Positions 1 to 10,514 are shown, counted from the first letter of the stretch. The stretch is 64,000 nt of DNA from Gluconacetobacter azotocaptans (GCF_014174355.1 NZ_JABEQF010000001.1:372001-436000); one strand, 5' to 3'. Numbers and translations: made by a program. Notes: generated from the letters alone by a model not told the origin.

Positions 1-48
1 GATCTTTCGCGACCAGTAAATCTGAATAATATTCCGGTTGTGGCGTCG

Positions 49-78
49 TTGTCAGAGTCGCTGAACAGGGGATAGGTA
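49..78 (+). promoter_or_regulatory. candidate promoter upstream of casA
   Basis: TTGTCA at 49-54 and TAGGTA at 73-78 are separated by 18 bases, about 60 bases ahead of the casA start. The match to a sigma-70 promoter is weak. The rest of 1-140 contains no convincing gene and is probably the gap between an off-window cas3 and casA. Confidence 0.25.
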
Positions 79-140
79 TTTTTTCAATGTGCATTCGTAC
101 GCAATGCCGAATGAAAACTTCACACTCTACATATTAGGCA

Positions 141-1793
141 ATGACTTCGCATCCCCTCAATCTCATCACCGATCCATGGCTGCCTGTCCGCCGGAAATCC
201 GGCGCTGTCGCTTCCATCCGTCCGGCGCAGGTGGTGGAGAACATGGCAGGCGATCCGGTTGTGGCGCTCGACTGGCCGCGACCGGATTTTCGGGTCGCGT
301 GTCTGGAATTCCTGATCGGACTGCTGGCAACGGCCTTTCCACCGCAGGACGAGGACGCCTGGTGCGAAAGCTGGGAAGAGCCGCCCTCGGTGGAGGCGCT
401 GGACGAAGCCTTCGGTCGTGTGACCGACGCCTTCTGGCTCGACGGGCCGGGGCCGCGCTTCCTTCAGGATCTGCAAGAGTTGCAGAGTGGTCAGGAGCCC
501 GTGGAGCGGCTGCTGATCAATGCGCCCGGCGACAGCACTGTAAAGAAGAACGCGGACCTGTTTGTGCACCGTTCGCACGTCACCGCGCTGGGGCGTCCGG
601 CGGCGGCCATGGCCCTGTTCACCCTCCAGTCCTGGGCGCCCAGCGGCGGGGCGGGAAACATGACGGGGTTGCGCGGCGGCGGGCCGCTGGTGACGCTGGT
701 CCTTCCACGCGAGGGGGCGAGCTTGTGGGAGGTCGCATGGGCGAACACCCCCGTTGGACCTCCGGTGCGCGATGCCGATCTGCCGCGCGTGTTTCCATGG
801 CTTGCGCCGACGATCGGGTCGGGCAAGGATGGAACCAGCGTACGCGTCGGCCACAATGCCCATCCTTTGCAGTGCTGGTGGGGAATGCCACGTCGCATCC
901 GTCTCGATTTCGAGGCGGCAGAAGACGGCGCGTGCGACCTGACGGGGCGGCCGGATGACGTTCTGGTGCCCGGCTGGCGGCAGCGTCCCTATGGGGCCAG
1001 CTACGCCGGGTGGACCGGCATGCCTTATGGCGAGGGTGCGGTGATCCATCCGCTTACGCCGCGGTATCGACAGAAGGCGGATGCCGAGTGGCTCAGTGTG
1101 CACCCGCAGCCCGGCGGCATCGGATACCGCCACTGGACCGGACTTGTCGTGAACAGCGTTGACGGGCAGCGGCTTCCTGCCAGCGCGGTGCGGACATGGC
1201 GCGACGCGCGTGCCCGCGACATTGCGGAGTCGCCTCGGCCCCGGATTCTGGCGGCCGGCTACGATATGGATAACATGAAGGCCCGCGGCTTCGTGGAAAG
1301 CGAAATGCCCCTGCCGGGTGCCACCGATCCGGCACGGCAGGAGGTGCTGGACATGCTGGCGCGTGACTGTGTCGCGGCGGCCGATCAAATGGCGGCCGTG
1401 ATTCGAGGCTGCGTCCGGGACGCGCTGTTCGGCAAGGGAACGGTTTCGTTGGATGCGACGCTGCTTGCCAATGTGCGCGAACAGTTCTGGACGCAGACGC
1501 AGGAGGCGTTCTTCAACCTCCTCCACCAGGCGGCGCGCCTGGCCGACGGGGACGATATCGGCCTGCGGAAAGACTGGCTGCACAAGATCGGGCGGGCGGC
1601 CATGGCGCTGTTCGACGCGTCGGTGGTCTTGGCCCCGGATACCGGGGTGACCGAGGCGCAGCGATCGGCGCTGGCGCGACGGCGGCTTCGGGCGGCCGTC
1701 GCCGGCGGTGGAAAGGAGGGTGGTTCGATCATGGCGGTTCTGAAAATTCCGGTTCCCGTCATACGGAAGGCGACCGCAAGGACAAAGCCATGA
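141..1793 (+). CDS. casA: Cascade large subunit Cse1/CasA (Cas8e), type I-E
   Basis: This 550-residue protein is the large subunit of the type I-E Cascade complex, which recognises the PAM and helps recruit Cas3 to target DNA. The N-terminus contains the family signature NLITDPWLPV (about residues 6-15), and the C-terminal third is helix-rich as in Cse1. Length is typical of the family (about 500-560). The ATG at 141 is preceded by a short AGG. It is the first gene of a compact casABCDE-cas1-cas2 unit and overlaps casB by four bases (ATGA). Cas3 is not in the visible sequence and would be expected just upstream, so the system cannot be judged complete from this window. Confidence 0.95.
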   Translation: MTSHPLNLITDPWLPVRRKSGAVASIRPAQVVENMAGDPVVALDWPRPDFRVACLEFLIGLLATAFPPQDEDAWCESWEEPPSVEALDEAFGRVTDAFWLDGPGPRFLQDLQELQSGQEPVERLLINAPGDSTVKKNADLFVHRSHVTALGRPAAAMALFTLQSWAPSGGAGNMTGLRGGGPLVTLVLPREGASLWEVAWANTPVGPPVRDADLPRVFPWLAPTIGSGKDGTSVRVGHNAHPLQCWWGMPRRIRLDFEAAEDGACDLTGRPDDVLVPGWRQRPYGASYAGWTGMPYGEGAVIHPLTPRYRQKADAEWLSVHPQPGGIGYRHWTGLVVNSVDGQRLPASAVRTWRDARARDIAESPRPRILAAGYDMDNMKARGFVESEMPLPGATDPARQEVLDMLARDCVAAADQMAAVIRGCVRDALFGKGTVSLDATLLANVREQFWTQTQEAFFNLLHQAARLADGDDIGLRKDWLHKIGRAAMALFDASVVLAPDTGVTEAQRSALARRRLRAAVAGGGKEGGSIMAVLKIPVPVIRKATARTKP

Positions 1794-2383
1794 CCGGGCC
1801 AGACCGCAATGCCTTTGCCGAAAAGGCCAGGTACTGGTGGCATGAACTGCGGCCGGACCCCGGAAGCGGAAAACCGGGCGATCGGGCGACGCTGGCGCGG
1901 CTGCGGCGCTGCGGATGCGTGGCGGATGCACTGTTCGAGCCGGCGGTGCAGGCGCTCGCGCACCGCTGCGGCGCGCGGCATGAGGATGATCTGGCCCGCG
2001 TGGCGCTGGTCGCGGCGGTTCTGGCGCATGTTCGCTCGGACGACGCCTCGCTGCCCGTGGCGCGGCGGATCGGACCTGTCGATGCAACGGACGCGAAGAC
2101 GGCGCTGTGCAAACCGGTCCGATTCCGCAGGGTGCTGGACGCCGACGGCTTCGACGAATGCCTCAGGGCATTCCGACGACTCGTGATTCTTGCCGGTAAC
2201 AGCGTGAATGTTTCCGATATTGCGAGATCGGTCTTTGCGTGGCCCCGGGAAGGAATGTGGGACCATACGGCGGCGGAGCGAATCCGCGTGCGCTGGGTGT
2301 ACGAATACTGGAACGCGGGAGAGCCGGGCAACGGGGTGACTGCCGGAGAGTCCATGGAATCCGAGAAGGAACGTCAGTCGTGA
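1790..2383 (+). CDS. casB: Cascade small subunit Cse2/CasB, type I-E
   Basis: The gene codes for a 197-residue helical, arginine-rich protein matching the small Cascade subunit, which is present in two copies along the complex and stabilises the R-loop. Motifs such as FAEKARYWWHELRP near the N-terminus and the WVYEYW segment near the C-terminus fit Cse2. It overlaps casA by four bases at its start and casC by four bases at its end, so translational coupling is likely. Its identity rests mainly on position and length, because Cse2 proteins diverge strongly in sequence. Confidence 0.9.
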   Translation: MTGPDRNAFAEKARYWWHELRPDPGSGKPGDRATLARLRRCGCVADALFEPAVQALAHRCGARHEDDLARVALVAAVLAHVRSDDASLPVARRIGPVDATDAKTALCKPVRFRRVLDADGFDECLRAFRRLVILAGNSVNVSDIARSVFAWPREGMWDHTAAERIRVRWVYEYWNAGEPGNGVTAGESMESEKERQS

Positions 2384-3438
2384 GCCGATTTCTGCAACTG
2401 CATCTCTTGACCTTCTATCCGCCGTCCAACGTCAATCGTGATGATACCGGCAACCCCAAGACGGCGACGGTAGGGGGTGTGACGCGCCTGCGGATTTCGT
2501 CGCAGGCGCTTAAGCGGGCCTGGCGTACGTCGGAAATCTTTTCCTCGGCGCTTGCCGGGCATATGGGCCAGCGCACCCAGCGCCTGGGGGACGAGATCCG
2601 GCAGCATCTTCTGGGCAAGGGAGTGGACGAGAAAAAATCGATCGGGATTGCCCGCGCGATCGCCGGGATTTACGGCAAGGTAAAGGCGGAGAAGGACGAC
2701 AACGCCTGCTTTACCGAACAGCTTGTCTTCATTTCGCCCGCCGAGCGCGACGCCGCGCTGGCGATGGCGGACCGGCTGGCCGCGGGGGAGAAGATCGACC
2801 CGGTAAAAGAGAAGGACGCGCTGCTGCAGCGAACGGATACAGCGGCCGACATCGCCCTGTTCGGCCGGATGCTGGCCAGCGAGCTGTCCTACAACCGGGA
2901 GGCGGCGGTGCAGGTCGCGCACGCCATCACGACACATCGCGTCACGGTCGAGGATGACTATTATACGGCGATTGACGATTTGAAACGCCCGGAAGAAGAC
3001 GCCGGGGCCGGCTTTCTGGGCGAGGCCGGGTTCGGGTCGGGGGTGTTCTATCTTTATCTCTGCGTGAATCGCGACCTGCTTCGGAAAAACCTTGGCGGAG
3101 ACAGCGAAGGCGGCGTGATGGAAGCGGCCCTGGGTGCGCTGGCCTCAGCGGCGGCGACGGTCGCGCCCTCCGGCAAGCAGAACAGCTTTGCCGCCCTTGC
3201 CCGGGCGCAGTACATTCTGGCCGAGAAGGGCAACGCCCAGCCGCGCACCCTGGCAGGGGCGTTCGCAAGGCCGGTTACCGGCCCTGACCTGATGGCAGGC
3301 TCGATCGCGACCCTGACGGAATTCCGCAGTGAACTGACGCGGGTCTACGGCCGGGCCAGCGACACGGAAGGTGAACTGGAAGTCGGCCGGAAGGACAGCA
3401 TGACCCTTGCCGACATCGCGGCATTCTGCCGGTCCTGA
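2380..3438 (+). CDS. casC: Cascade backbone subunit Cas7e (Cse4/CasC)
   Basis: This 352-residue protein forms the six-copy backbone of Cascade that wraps the crRNA. The N-terminus reads FLQLHLLTFYPPSNVNRDD, and TRLRISSQALKRAWR follows near residue 40, both hallmark stretches of Cas7e. I chose the GTG at 2380 because the family starts with this FLQLH strand and because GTG overlaps the casB stop (GTGA). The open frame extends to an ATG at 2239, but that would add 47 unrelated residues inside casB. casD follows after eight bases. Confidence 0.95.
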   Translation: MSRFLQLHLLTFYPPSNVNRDDTGNPKTATVGGVTRLRISSQALKRAWRTSEIFSSALAGHMGQRTQRLGDEIRQHLLGKGVDEKKSIGIARAIAGIYGKVKAEKDDNACFTEQLVFISPAERDAALAMADRLAAGEKIDPVKEKDALLQRTDTAADIALFGRMLASELSYNREAAVQVAHAITTHRVTVEDDYYTAIDDLKRPEEDAGAGFLGEAGFGSGVFYLYLCVNRDLLRKNLGGDSEGGVMEAALGALASAAATVAPSGKQNSFAALARAQYILAEKGNAQPRTLAGAFARPVTGPDLMAGSIATLTEFRSELTRVYGRASDTEGELEVGRKDSMTLADIAAFCRS

Positions 3439-3446
3439 GCGCAGCC

Positions 3447-4229
3447 ATGGGGCAGTTCCTGACATTCGCCATGGTGGCGCCAATGGCGTCCTTCGGCGCG
3501 ATCGCGGTCGGCGAGCGGCGTGACGGCTGGGACCGTCCGGCGCGTTCGGCCGTGCTGGGGCTCGTGGCAGCCTGCCTGGGCCTGACCCGCGATGACGAGC
3601 AGGCGCAGGCGGCGCTGGCCTCGGATTACGGGGTGGCCATCCTGTGCCATGCGCCGGGGAGGCTGTTGACGGATTATCACACCACGCAGGCGGCTCCGGC
3701 GCGGCGCAACTGGCGTCCGGCGACGCGGGCCGAGGAACTGGCCGCGTCGCCGGGCGATCTGGCGACCATCCTGTCCCGCCGCGATTACCGCACGGGGACG
3801 TGGCATCTCGGTACCCTATGGCCACGGCGGGAGCGCGCGCGCTGGACATTGCAGGCGATGCAGGCGGCCATGAACGAGCCGGTTTTCACGCCCTCCGTCG
3901 GGCGTCGTGCCTGTCCCGCGGGGTTGCCTCTGGCGCCTTGCGTAACGGACGGCTCCGCCGCCGCGGCCGTGCTGCTGGAGCGTCACCGGAACGGGCCCGA
4001 GGCACGACTGCATGTGCGGCGCGGCGCCTTTCGCGAGCAGCTTGCCGGACCGTCGCGGGGTGAAAATCCGCTGCTGGTTCTCGACGTGGGCGATGTGGCT
4101 GAACATGGGGACGGCTGCACCCTCCTGCACCGCGAGATACGGCGGGACCAGCCGCTCTCGCGCACGCGATGGCAGTTCGGACTGCGCGAAGAGGCCGTGC
4201 TGGCATATGGCGAGGGACTCACGGCATGA
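3447..4229 (+). CDS. casD: Cascade subunit Cas5e (CasD)
   Basis: This 260-residue protein is the Cas5-type subunit that caps the 5' handle of the crRNA and contacts CasA. The N-terminus has the expected MASFG motif (residues 12-16), followed by R-rich strands with SAVLGLVAACLGL. LTDYHTTQ lies near residue 73 and SRRDYRTGTWHLG near residue 110, both matching the family. It begins eight bases after casC and ends in a four-base overlap with casE, in keeping with the single-operon layout. Confidence 0.93.
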   Translation: MGQFLTFAMVAPMASFGAIAVGERRDGWDRPARSAVLGLVAACLGLTRDDEQAQAALASDYGVAILCHAPGRLLTDYHTTQAAPARRNWRPATRAEELAASPGDLATILSRRDYRTGTWHLGTLWPRRERARWTLQAMQAAMNEPVFTPSVGRRACPAGLPLAPCVTDGSAAAAVLLERHRNGPEARLHVRRGAFREQLAGPSRGENPLLVLDVGDVAEHGDGCTLLHREIRRDQPLSRTRWQFGLREEAVLAYGEGLTA

Positions 4230-4912
4230 GCGGCGGCTTTCTCTCCCGCGTCACGCTGCGCCACGATGCGCCGGTGCAGGCTCTGGCCCGGCTTCTTGTC
4301 CCTGATGGAGAAGGACCCCGGCATGGCGCGGCCCATCATCTGCTCTGGACCCTCTTTGGCGATACGCCGGAGCGCAGGCGCGATTTCCTGTGGCGCCAGG
4401 TGGAAGCCGGGCATTTCATGGTGCTGTCGGCCCGGCAGCCTGTCGATGCCCATGCGCTCTTCGACATCGAGACCCGGCCTTTCGAACCTGTTCTGAAAGA
4501 AGGGGACAGGTTGCGCTTTCTGTTGCGGGCCAATGCCACGGTCGACCGGAAGACGCCCGGACGGGCACGCAGCCAGCGGCATGACGTGGTCATGGATATG
4601 CTTCATCGCCTGCCACGGCATGAACGGGCAGACGCGCGCGAAAGCGTGGTGGCGAGCGCCCTGGAATCCTGGGCCGGGCGGCAGGGCGCACGCGCAGGCT
4701 TCGCGCTGGCGGCTCCGGTCACGGTAGAGGGGTGCGATGTGTGGCGGATACCGCGTTCCGGCGGGCGTGGCATGGCATCGTTCGGGGTAGTCGATCTGAC
4801 GGGGGAGTTGCGCGTCACGGTGCCCGAAACATTTCTGGCCGCGATCCTGCACGGATTCGGCCGGGCGCGGGCCTTCGGCTGCGGGCTGATGCTCGTCCGC
4901 CGGGCGATCTGA
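4226..4912 (+). CDS. casE: CRISPR RNA endoribonuclease Cas6e (CasE)
   Basis: This 228-residue protein is the riboendonuclease that cuts the pre-crRNA at the base of each repeat hairpin. The GAAHHLLWTLF segment places His37 at the position of the catalytic histidine of Escherichia coli Cas6e (LHQGLWHLF). The C-terminal glycine-rich loop, GFGRARAFGCGLMLV, is the ferredoxin-fold RNA-binding signature. The ATG at 4226 overlaps the casD stop. The open frame runs upstream to 4169, but those residues lie inside casD. The repeat in the downstream array has the stable palindromic hairpin that this enzyme recognises. Confidence 0.94.
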   Translation: MSGGFLSRVTLRHDAPVQALARLLVPDGEGPRHGAAHHLLWTLFGDTPERRRDFLWRQVEAGHFMVLSARQPVDAHALFDIETRPFEPVLKEGDRLRFLLRANATVDRKTPGRARSQRHDVVMDMLHRLPRHERADARESVVASALESWAGRQGARAGFALAAPVTVEGCDVWRIPRSGGRGMASFGVVDLTGELRVTVPETFLAAILHGFGRARAFGCGLMLVRRAI

Positions 4913-4924
4913 ACGGGGGCGGCC

Positions 4925-6206
<1,282 letters not shown>

Positions 6207-6278
6207 TAAAGCAGGCTTTCGGTCGGTAGGATCTTTGACAACCAAATAGATGTTTAATATCAATGCGCTCCAGGAAGA
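6207..6278 (+). promoter_or_regulatory. CRISPR leader with promoter-like element
   Basis: This AT-rich stretch lies between the cas2 stop and the first repeat. It contains a perfect TTGACA at 6235-6240 followed by AT-rich sequence (TTTAATATCAAT) suited to a -10 element. The location at the cas1-cas2 side, the canonical repeats next to it and the degenerate repeats at the far end all mark this as the leader end, where new spacers enter and array transcription begins. Confidence 0.65.
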
Positions 6279-7530
6279 GTGTTCCCCGCATGCGCGGGGA
6301 TGAACCGACCACATTCGACGGATTCGGGAAGAAAGTGCAAGTGTTCCCCGCATGCGCGGGGATGAACCGCGGTGAGATTCGAACTCACAATACCTTTCGG
6401 TGTGTTCCCCGCATGCGCGGGGATGAACCGTGGAACGAGCGAAATGGCAGGAGATCGCACGAGTGTTCCCCGCATGCGCGGGGATGAACCGAACATACGT
6501 CATCGTCCATCGCTGGCACGCGTGTGTTCCCCGCATGCGCGGGGATGAACCGGTATAGCCATCATCCACCATTGCCGGTGCCCCGTGTTCCCCGCATGCG
6601 CGGGGATGAACCGTCGGTGTGGTGCAGGTTGTGGTCTCCAAGGATGTGTTCCCCGCATGCGCGGGGATGAACCGGTATAGCCATCATCCACCATTGCCGG
6701 TGCCCCGTGTTCCCCGCATGCGCGGGGATGAACCGTCGGTGTGGTGCAGGTTGTGGTCTCCAAGGATGTGTTCCCCGCATGCGCGGGGATGAACCGATCT
6801 GCCCCGAATGCGACGGCGACGGCCGGCAGTGTTCCCCGCATGCGCGGGGATGAACCGGGCATAGAACGGTCTGCATCCGAGAGGTTCAGGTGTTCCCCGC
6901 ATGCGCGGGGATGAACCGAAGGGCTAATCAATATGGCATTTCAAAAACAGGTGTTCCCCGCATGCGCGGGGATGAACCGAACGTGCTGAAAAGCAGCCTC
7001 TACCCTGGTGCGTGTTCCCCGCATGCGCGGGGATGAACCGTCTAGATCATCGATAGTTACGGTGCGTCCATGGTGTTCCCCGCGTGCGCGGGGATGAACC
7101 GATTATTGAATTTCGCCATCCGGTCGCGCCAAGGTGTTCCCCGCGTGCGCGGGGATGAACCGCAGGCCCGGCAGACCGCAATCAATACGGCAAAGTGTTC
7201 CCCGCGTGCGCGGATGAACCGGTCGGAGATGTGCGCCTCGTCAACGGCGCCAGGTGTTCCCCGCGTGCGCGGGGATGAACCTGCGGGATCTTACGAGACA
7301 TCGCGGCCTGATACAGTGTTCCCCGCATGCGCGGGGATGAACCGGAGACGTGACCATGATCGATCCAGATCGAGACGTGTTCCCCGCATGCGCGGGGATG
7401 AACTGACGGGCGCCAGCGTCAACGTGCGCTTGCCCAAGTGTTCCCCGCACACACATGCGAGGATGAACCAAACGACCCCCGCACATCCTCGTCCCGGCGA
7501 CGCGTTCCCCATACACGTGGGGATGAGCAG
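6279..7530 (+). CRISPR. type I-E CRISPR array, 21 repeat units (last two degenerate)
   Basis: The repeats are 29 bases long: they begin GTGTTCCCCGC, have the palindromic core CCCCGCATGCGCGGGG and end GATGAACCG. They start at 6279, 6341, 6402, 6463, 6524, 6585, 6646, 6707, 6768, 6829, 6890, 6951, 7012, 7073, 7134, 7195, 7254, 7316 and 7377. Decayed copies lie near 7438 and 7502. Spacers are 32 bases, or 33 after repeats 1 and 17. Repeats 14-17 have CGCGTGCG in the core; repeat 16 (7195-7221) has also lost two G residues. The block 6524-6645 is repeated exactly at 6646-6767. Transcription is expected left to right from the leader at 6207-6278. Confidence 0.98.
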
Positions 7531-7645
7531 GGCGAGGCGGCCGTTTCTCAAGCTGAGGTGCTGCGGGTCTATGCGCTGGAGGATGCCGAAAGGCGCCCTG
7601 CGAACAGGGTGAGGCAACCGGCAACTGTATGCCACGATCCGGCGG

Positions 7646-9082
7646 TCAGGCAGGTGGGCGGGCGGCGTCCCGATCCGGCATCGCCTCGCGCAGGAATTGG
7701 AACAGGCGTGGGTCGTTGGCGTGGATGACGTTCAGGCGCATCCAGGGTGTTTCGGCCTGGTCGGGCCGGAACAGGCAGCCGGGGGCCAGCATGATGTCTT
7801 GCGTGGCCGCCCGTTCGGCCAGGGCGCGCATGTCCGTCGGCCGTCGGGGGGCGGCCCAGACGAACATGCCGCCTTCCGGGCGGCAGAACAGGTCCAGGCC
7901 GGCGGCATCCAGCGCGTCGCACAGCGATTTGCGCGCCGTGGCCAGCCTGTCGCGCACGCGGGCCAGGTGCAGGCGGTAGCGGCCTTCGGTCAGGATGGTG
8001 TGGACGATGCTTTCGCCCAGGCCCGAACTGGTCAGGCTGCCGGCCATCTTCAGGCGCAGGACGTGCTGGGCCAGGTCGGGCCGGCAGGCCAGGAACCCCA
8101 CACGCAGGCCAGGCGAGATCGTCTTGGAAAAGCTGCTGACATGGATGACCCGCCGCAACTGGTCCAGCCGGGCCAGGGTGACGGTGTCCTCGGGCGCCAG
8201 GCCGGCGAAGATGTCGTCCTCGACGATCAGGAAATCATGCCGTTCCGCCAGCATCAGCGCCTGATGCGCGACCGGCGCGGAATAGCTGGTGCCCGTGGGG
8301 TTGTGCAGCCGCGTGTTGGTGACGAACAGCCGCGCGGCGTGGTGGCGCGCCAGCCGGTCCAGATGCTCCAGGCACGGTCCGTCCTGCAGGCGCGGCACGC
8401 CGACGATCCGCGCGCCCAGCGATTGCAGGGTGGGGTAGAGGTTGCTGTAGCCCGGATCGTCCACCAGCACCGTGTCGCCGGGGCGGATCACGCAGCGGAT
8501 GGCCAGTTCCAGCGCCTGGCTGGCGCCATGGGTCAGGATGATCGAACCGTCGCCGCAGGCGATCTGCTGCTGGGCCAGCAGCAGGCGGATGCTCTGGCGC
8601 AGCCCGGGGTGCCCGTAGGGGTTGCCGTAGCGCATGATGGCCGGGTCGGGCCGGCGGGCCTGCACGGCCAGCGCGTGGCGGATGGCGTCGGTGAACAGGT
8701 ACTCCTCGGGCAGCCATCCGCCGCCGGCCTTCAGCAGCGGCGAATTTTCCTCGTACGCCCGTTGCAGCAGCCACAGCGAATCGACCGAGGTGGCGACCGG
8801 CGCCGGCACGTCGCGGGCCTGATGGCGGGGGCGGGCCGCCACGAAATATCCGCGGGCGGGCCGGGCCTCCAGCGCGCCATCGGCGACCAGGCGGTTATAG
8901 GCGTTGGACACCGTCAGGGTGCTGACCCCGCACTGTGCCGCCAGCCGCCGGACCGAGGGCAGGCGGCTGCCCGGCGCCAGGCTGCCGTCGCCGATCCGCT
9001 CGGCCAGCGTCTGGACGATCTGGCTGACCAGCGGACGCGGATGCGCGGGATCGACGTGGAAGGGAAAGGAAAAAACCATCAC
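7646..9082 (-). CDS. MocR/PdxR-type regulator (GntR HTH fused to aminotransferase fold)
   Basis: This 478-residue protein has an N-terminal GntR-type winged helix (about residues 18-80, with LPSVRRLAAQCGVSTLTVSNAYNRL) fused to a fold-type I aminotransferase domain (about 105-465). The PLP lysine is probably Lys320 in SSFSKTISPGLRVGF. MocR proteins use PLP or an aminoacyl adduct as effector rather than doing full catalysis. It lies just downstream of dadA on the same strand, with its own upstream inverted repeat (9111-9129). The target may be the adjacent D-alanine genes or a vitamin B6 or amino-acid pathway elsewhere; the sequence does not decide this. The convergent CRISPR array ends about 115 bases away, and that gap holds nothing I recognise. 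Confidence 0.85.
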   Translation of the reverse strand: MMVFSFPFHVDPAHPRPLVSQIVQTLAERIGDGSLAPGSRLPSVRRLAAQCGVSTLTVSNAYNRLVADGALEARPARGYFVAARPRHQARDVPAPVATSVDSLWLLQRAYEENSPLLKAGGGWLPEEYLFTDAIRHALAVQARRPDPAIMRYGNPYGHPGLRQSIRLLLAQQQIACGDGSIILTHGASQALELAIRCVIRPGDTVLVDDPGYSNLYPTLQSLGARIVGVPRLQDGPCLEHLDRLARHHAARLFVTNTRLHNPTGTSYSAPVAHQALMLAERHDFLIVEDDIFAGLAPEDTVTLARLDQLRRVIHVSSFSKTISPGLRVGFLACRPDLAQHVLRLKMAGSLTSSGLGESIVHTILTEGRYRLHLARVRDRLATARKSLCDALDAAGLDLFCRPEGGMFVWAAPRRPTDMRALAERAATQDIMLAPGCLFRPDQAETPWMRLNVIHANDPRLFQFLREAMPDRDAARPPA

Positions 9083-9110
9083 GAAGGCGCGGCCCGGTTC
9101 TGGTCCCGTC

Positions 9111-9129
9111 GGAACGGGAGGATCGTTCC
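9111..9129. promoter_or_regulatory. inverted repeat upstream of the MocR gene
   Basis: GGAACG, seven bases, then CGTTCC form a perfect inverted repeat 29-47 bases upstream of the mocR start. TCCCGT also recurs just before and inside the site (9104-9109 and 9127-9132). This position suits autoregulation by the MocR protein, but the assignment is inference. Confidence 0.4.
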
Positions 9130-9173
9130 CGTCTAGATCCGGCCGGCGGTCCTTGCAATGCGCGCGGTCACGC

Positions 9174-9196
9174 GGCGGGGCCGGCCAGGCCCCGCC
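9174..9196 (-). terminator. GC-rich hairpin after dadA
   Basis: GGCGGGGCC and GGCCCCGCC form a nine-base-pair stem with a five-base loop just past the dadA stop. No clear U tract follows on the minus strand, so it may act as an mRNA 3' end stabiliser rather than a true intrinsic terminator. Confidence 0.4.
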
Positions 9197-9201
9197 GCCG
9201 G

Positions 9202-10458
9202 TCAGGTCCGATAGCGGCTCAGGGCCAGGTCGTCATGCGCGATGTCGGGCGTGCGGCCCGACATGACGTCGGCCAGCACGCGGCCCGACCCGCAGGCCAT
9301 GGTCCAGCCCAGCGTGCCGTGGCCGGTGTTGAGGAACAGATTGCCGATGTCCGTCCGCCCCACGATCGGCGTGCCGTCCGGCGTCATCGGGCGCAGGCCG
9401 GTCCAGAACGTCGCGGCCGGCACGTCGCCCGCGCCGGCGAACAGGTCGGTCAGCGAATGTTCCAGGGTAGCGCGGCGCGGGGCGCGCAGCGACGTGCTGA
9501 ACCCGGCCAGTTCGGCCGTGCCGCCCACGCGGATGCGGTCGCCCAGCCGGGTGATGGCGATCTTGAACGTCTCGTCCATCACTGTGGACACCGGGGCGCG
9601 GGCCGCATCGACGATCGGCGCGGTGATGGAATAGCCCTTGATCGGATAGATCGGCAGGTCCAGCCCCAGCGTGGCCACCATGGCGGGCGAGAAGCTGCCC
9701 AGCGACAGCACGTAGGCATCGGCCTGGTACGTGCCGGTGTCGGTCACGACCGCCGTGATGCGCGCGCCGTCGCGCTGCAGCGACCGGATGGTGTTGTTGT
9801 ACAGGAACGTCACCCCCTGGCGGACCGCCAGCGCGGCCAGGTTCTGGGTGAACTGGAACGCATCGCCGGTTTCGTCCCCCGGCAGGCGCAGGCCGCCGAC
9901 GATTTTGCCCTCGGCCTGGGCCAGCCCCGGTTCCGCCCGGACGCAGGCCGCCGGGTCCAGAAGGTCGTAGGGGACGTCGTAGCGGTCCAGGATCCGGGTG
10001 TCGTCGGCGATGTGGTCCAGTTGCTTCTGGGTGCGGAAGACCTGCAGCGTGCCCTGCTGCCGGTCGTCGTAGCTGATGCCGGTGGTGGCCCGCAGGTCGC
10101 GCAGCACGTCGCGGCTGTACTCCGCCAGGCGCACCATGCGTCCCTTGTTGCGGTCGTACGCGGCGGTGGTGCAGTTTTCCAGCATCTGCGCCAGCCAGCG
10201 CCATTGCTTCGGGTCCGGCATCGGCCAGAAGACGAAGGGACGGTTCTTCATCATCAGCCAGCGGATGGCCTTCAGCGGCACGCCCGGCCCCGCCCAGGGG
10301 GAGGAGTAGCCCGGCGAAACCTGGCCGGCATTGGCGAAGCTGGTTTCCAGCCCCGGGCCCGGCTGCCGGTCGATGACCGTGACCTCGTGGCCGGCCTGCG
10401 CCAGGTACCAGGCGGACGTCACGCCGACGACGCCGCTGCCGAGAATGATGATTTTCAT
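9202..10458 (-). CDS. dadA: D-amino acid dehydrogenase small subunit
   Basis: This 418-residue FAD-dependent dehydrogenase oxidises D-amino acids, mainly D-alanine, to the 2-oxo acid plus ammonia and passes electrons to the respiratory chain. The N-terminal FAD motif is [18 protein letters not shown] (about residues 3-20), ending with VTVIDRQ. The body contains [22 protein letters not shown], the typical DadA stretch, and the C-terminal [14 protein letters not shown] flavin-binding signature. I started it at 10458 because this ATG opens the FAD strand; the longer frame to 10764 runs into alr. The gene follows alr by 56 bases, giving an alr-dadA catabolic operon. Confidence 0.93.
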   Translation of the reverse strand: MKIIILGSGVVGVTSAWYLAQAGHEVTVIDRQPGPGLETSFANAGQVSPGYSSPWAGPGVPLKAIRWLMMKNRPFVFWPMPDPKQWRWLAQMLENCTTAAYDRNKGRMVRLAEYSRDVLRDLRATTGISYDDRQQGTLQVFRTQKQLDHIADDTRILDRYDVPYDLLDPAACVRAEPGLAQAEGKIVGGLRLPGDETGDAFQFTQNLAALAVRQGVTFLYNNTIRSLQRDGARITAVVTDTGTYQADAYVLSLGSFSPAMVATLGLDLPIYPIKGYSITAPIVDAARAPVSTVMDETFKIAITRLGDRIRVGGTAELAGFSTSLRAPRRATLEHSLTDLFAGAGDVPAATFWTGLRPMTPDGTPIVGRTDIGNLFLNTGHGTLGWTMACGSGRVLADVMSGRTPDIAHDDLALSRYRT

Positions 10459-10514
10459 GTTTATCCGCTTTTCTGGCCGCTTTTCGGGGCCGCTCGGGGC
10501 GGCCGTTTGGAATG

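Noticed and set aside
1-140. Possible end of cas3
   Set aside because: No reading frame here resembles Cas3; absence of cas3 from the system cannot be claimed since it may lie upstream.
120-2087. A 655-codon minus-strand open frame opposite casA and casB
   Set aside because: It lies antisense to clear Cascade genes and its translation is Arg/Pro/His-rich, the usual shadow in GC-rich DNA.
6308-7437. Assigning other spacers to specific phages
   Set aside because: No database search is possible here, and no other spacer showed a recognisable gene signature.
7697-9136. 479-codon plus-strand frame opposite the MocR gene
   Set aside because: Shadow frame; the opposite strand has a clear MocR protein.
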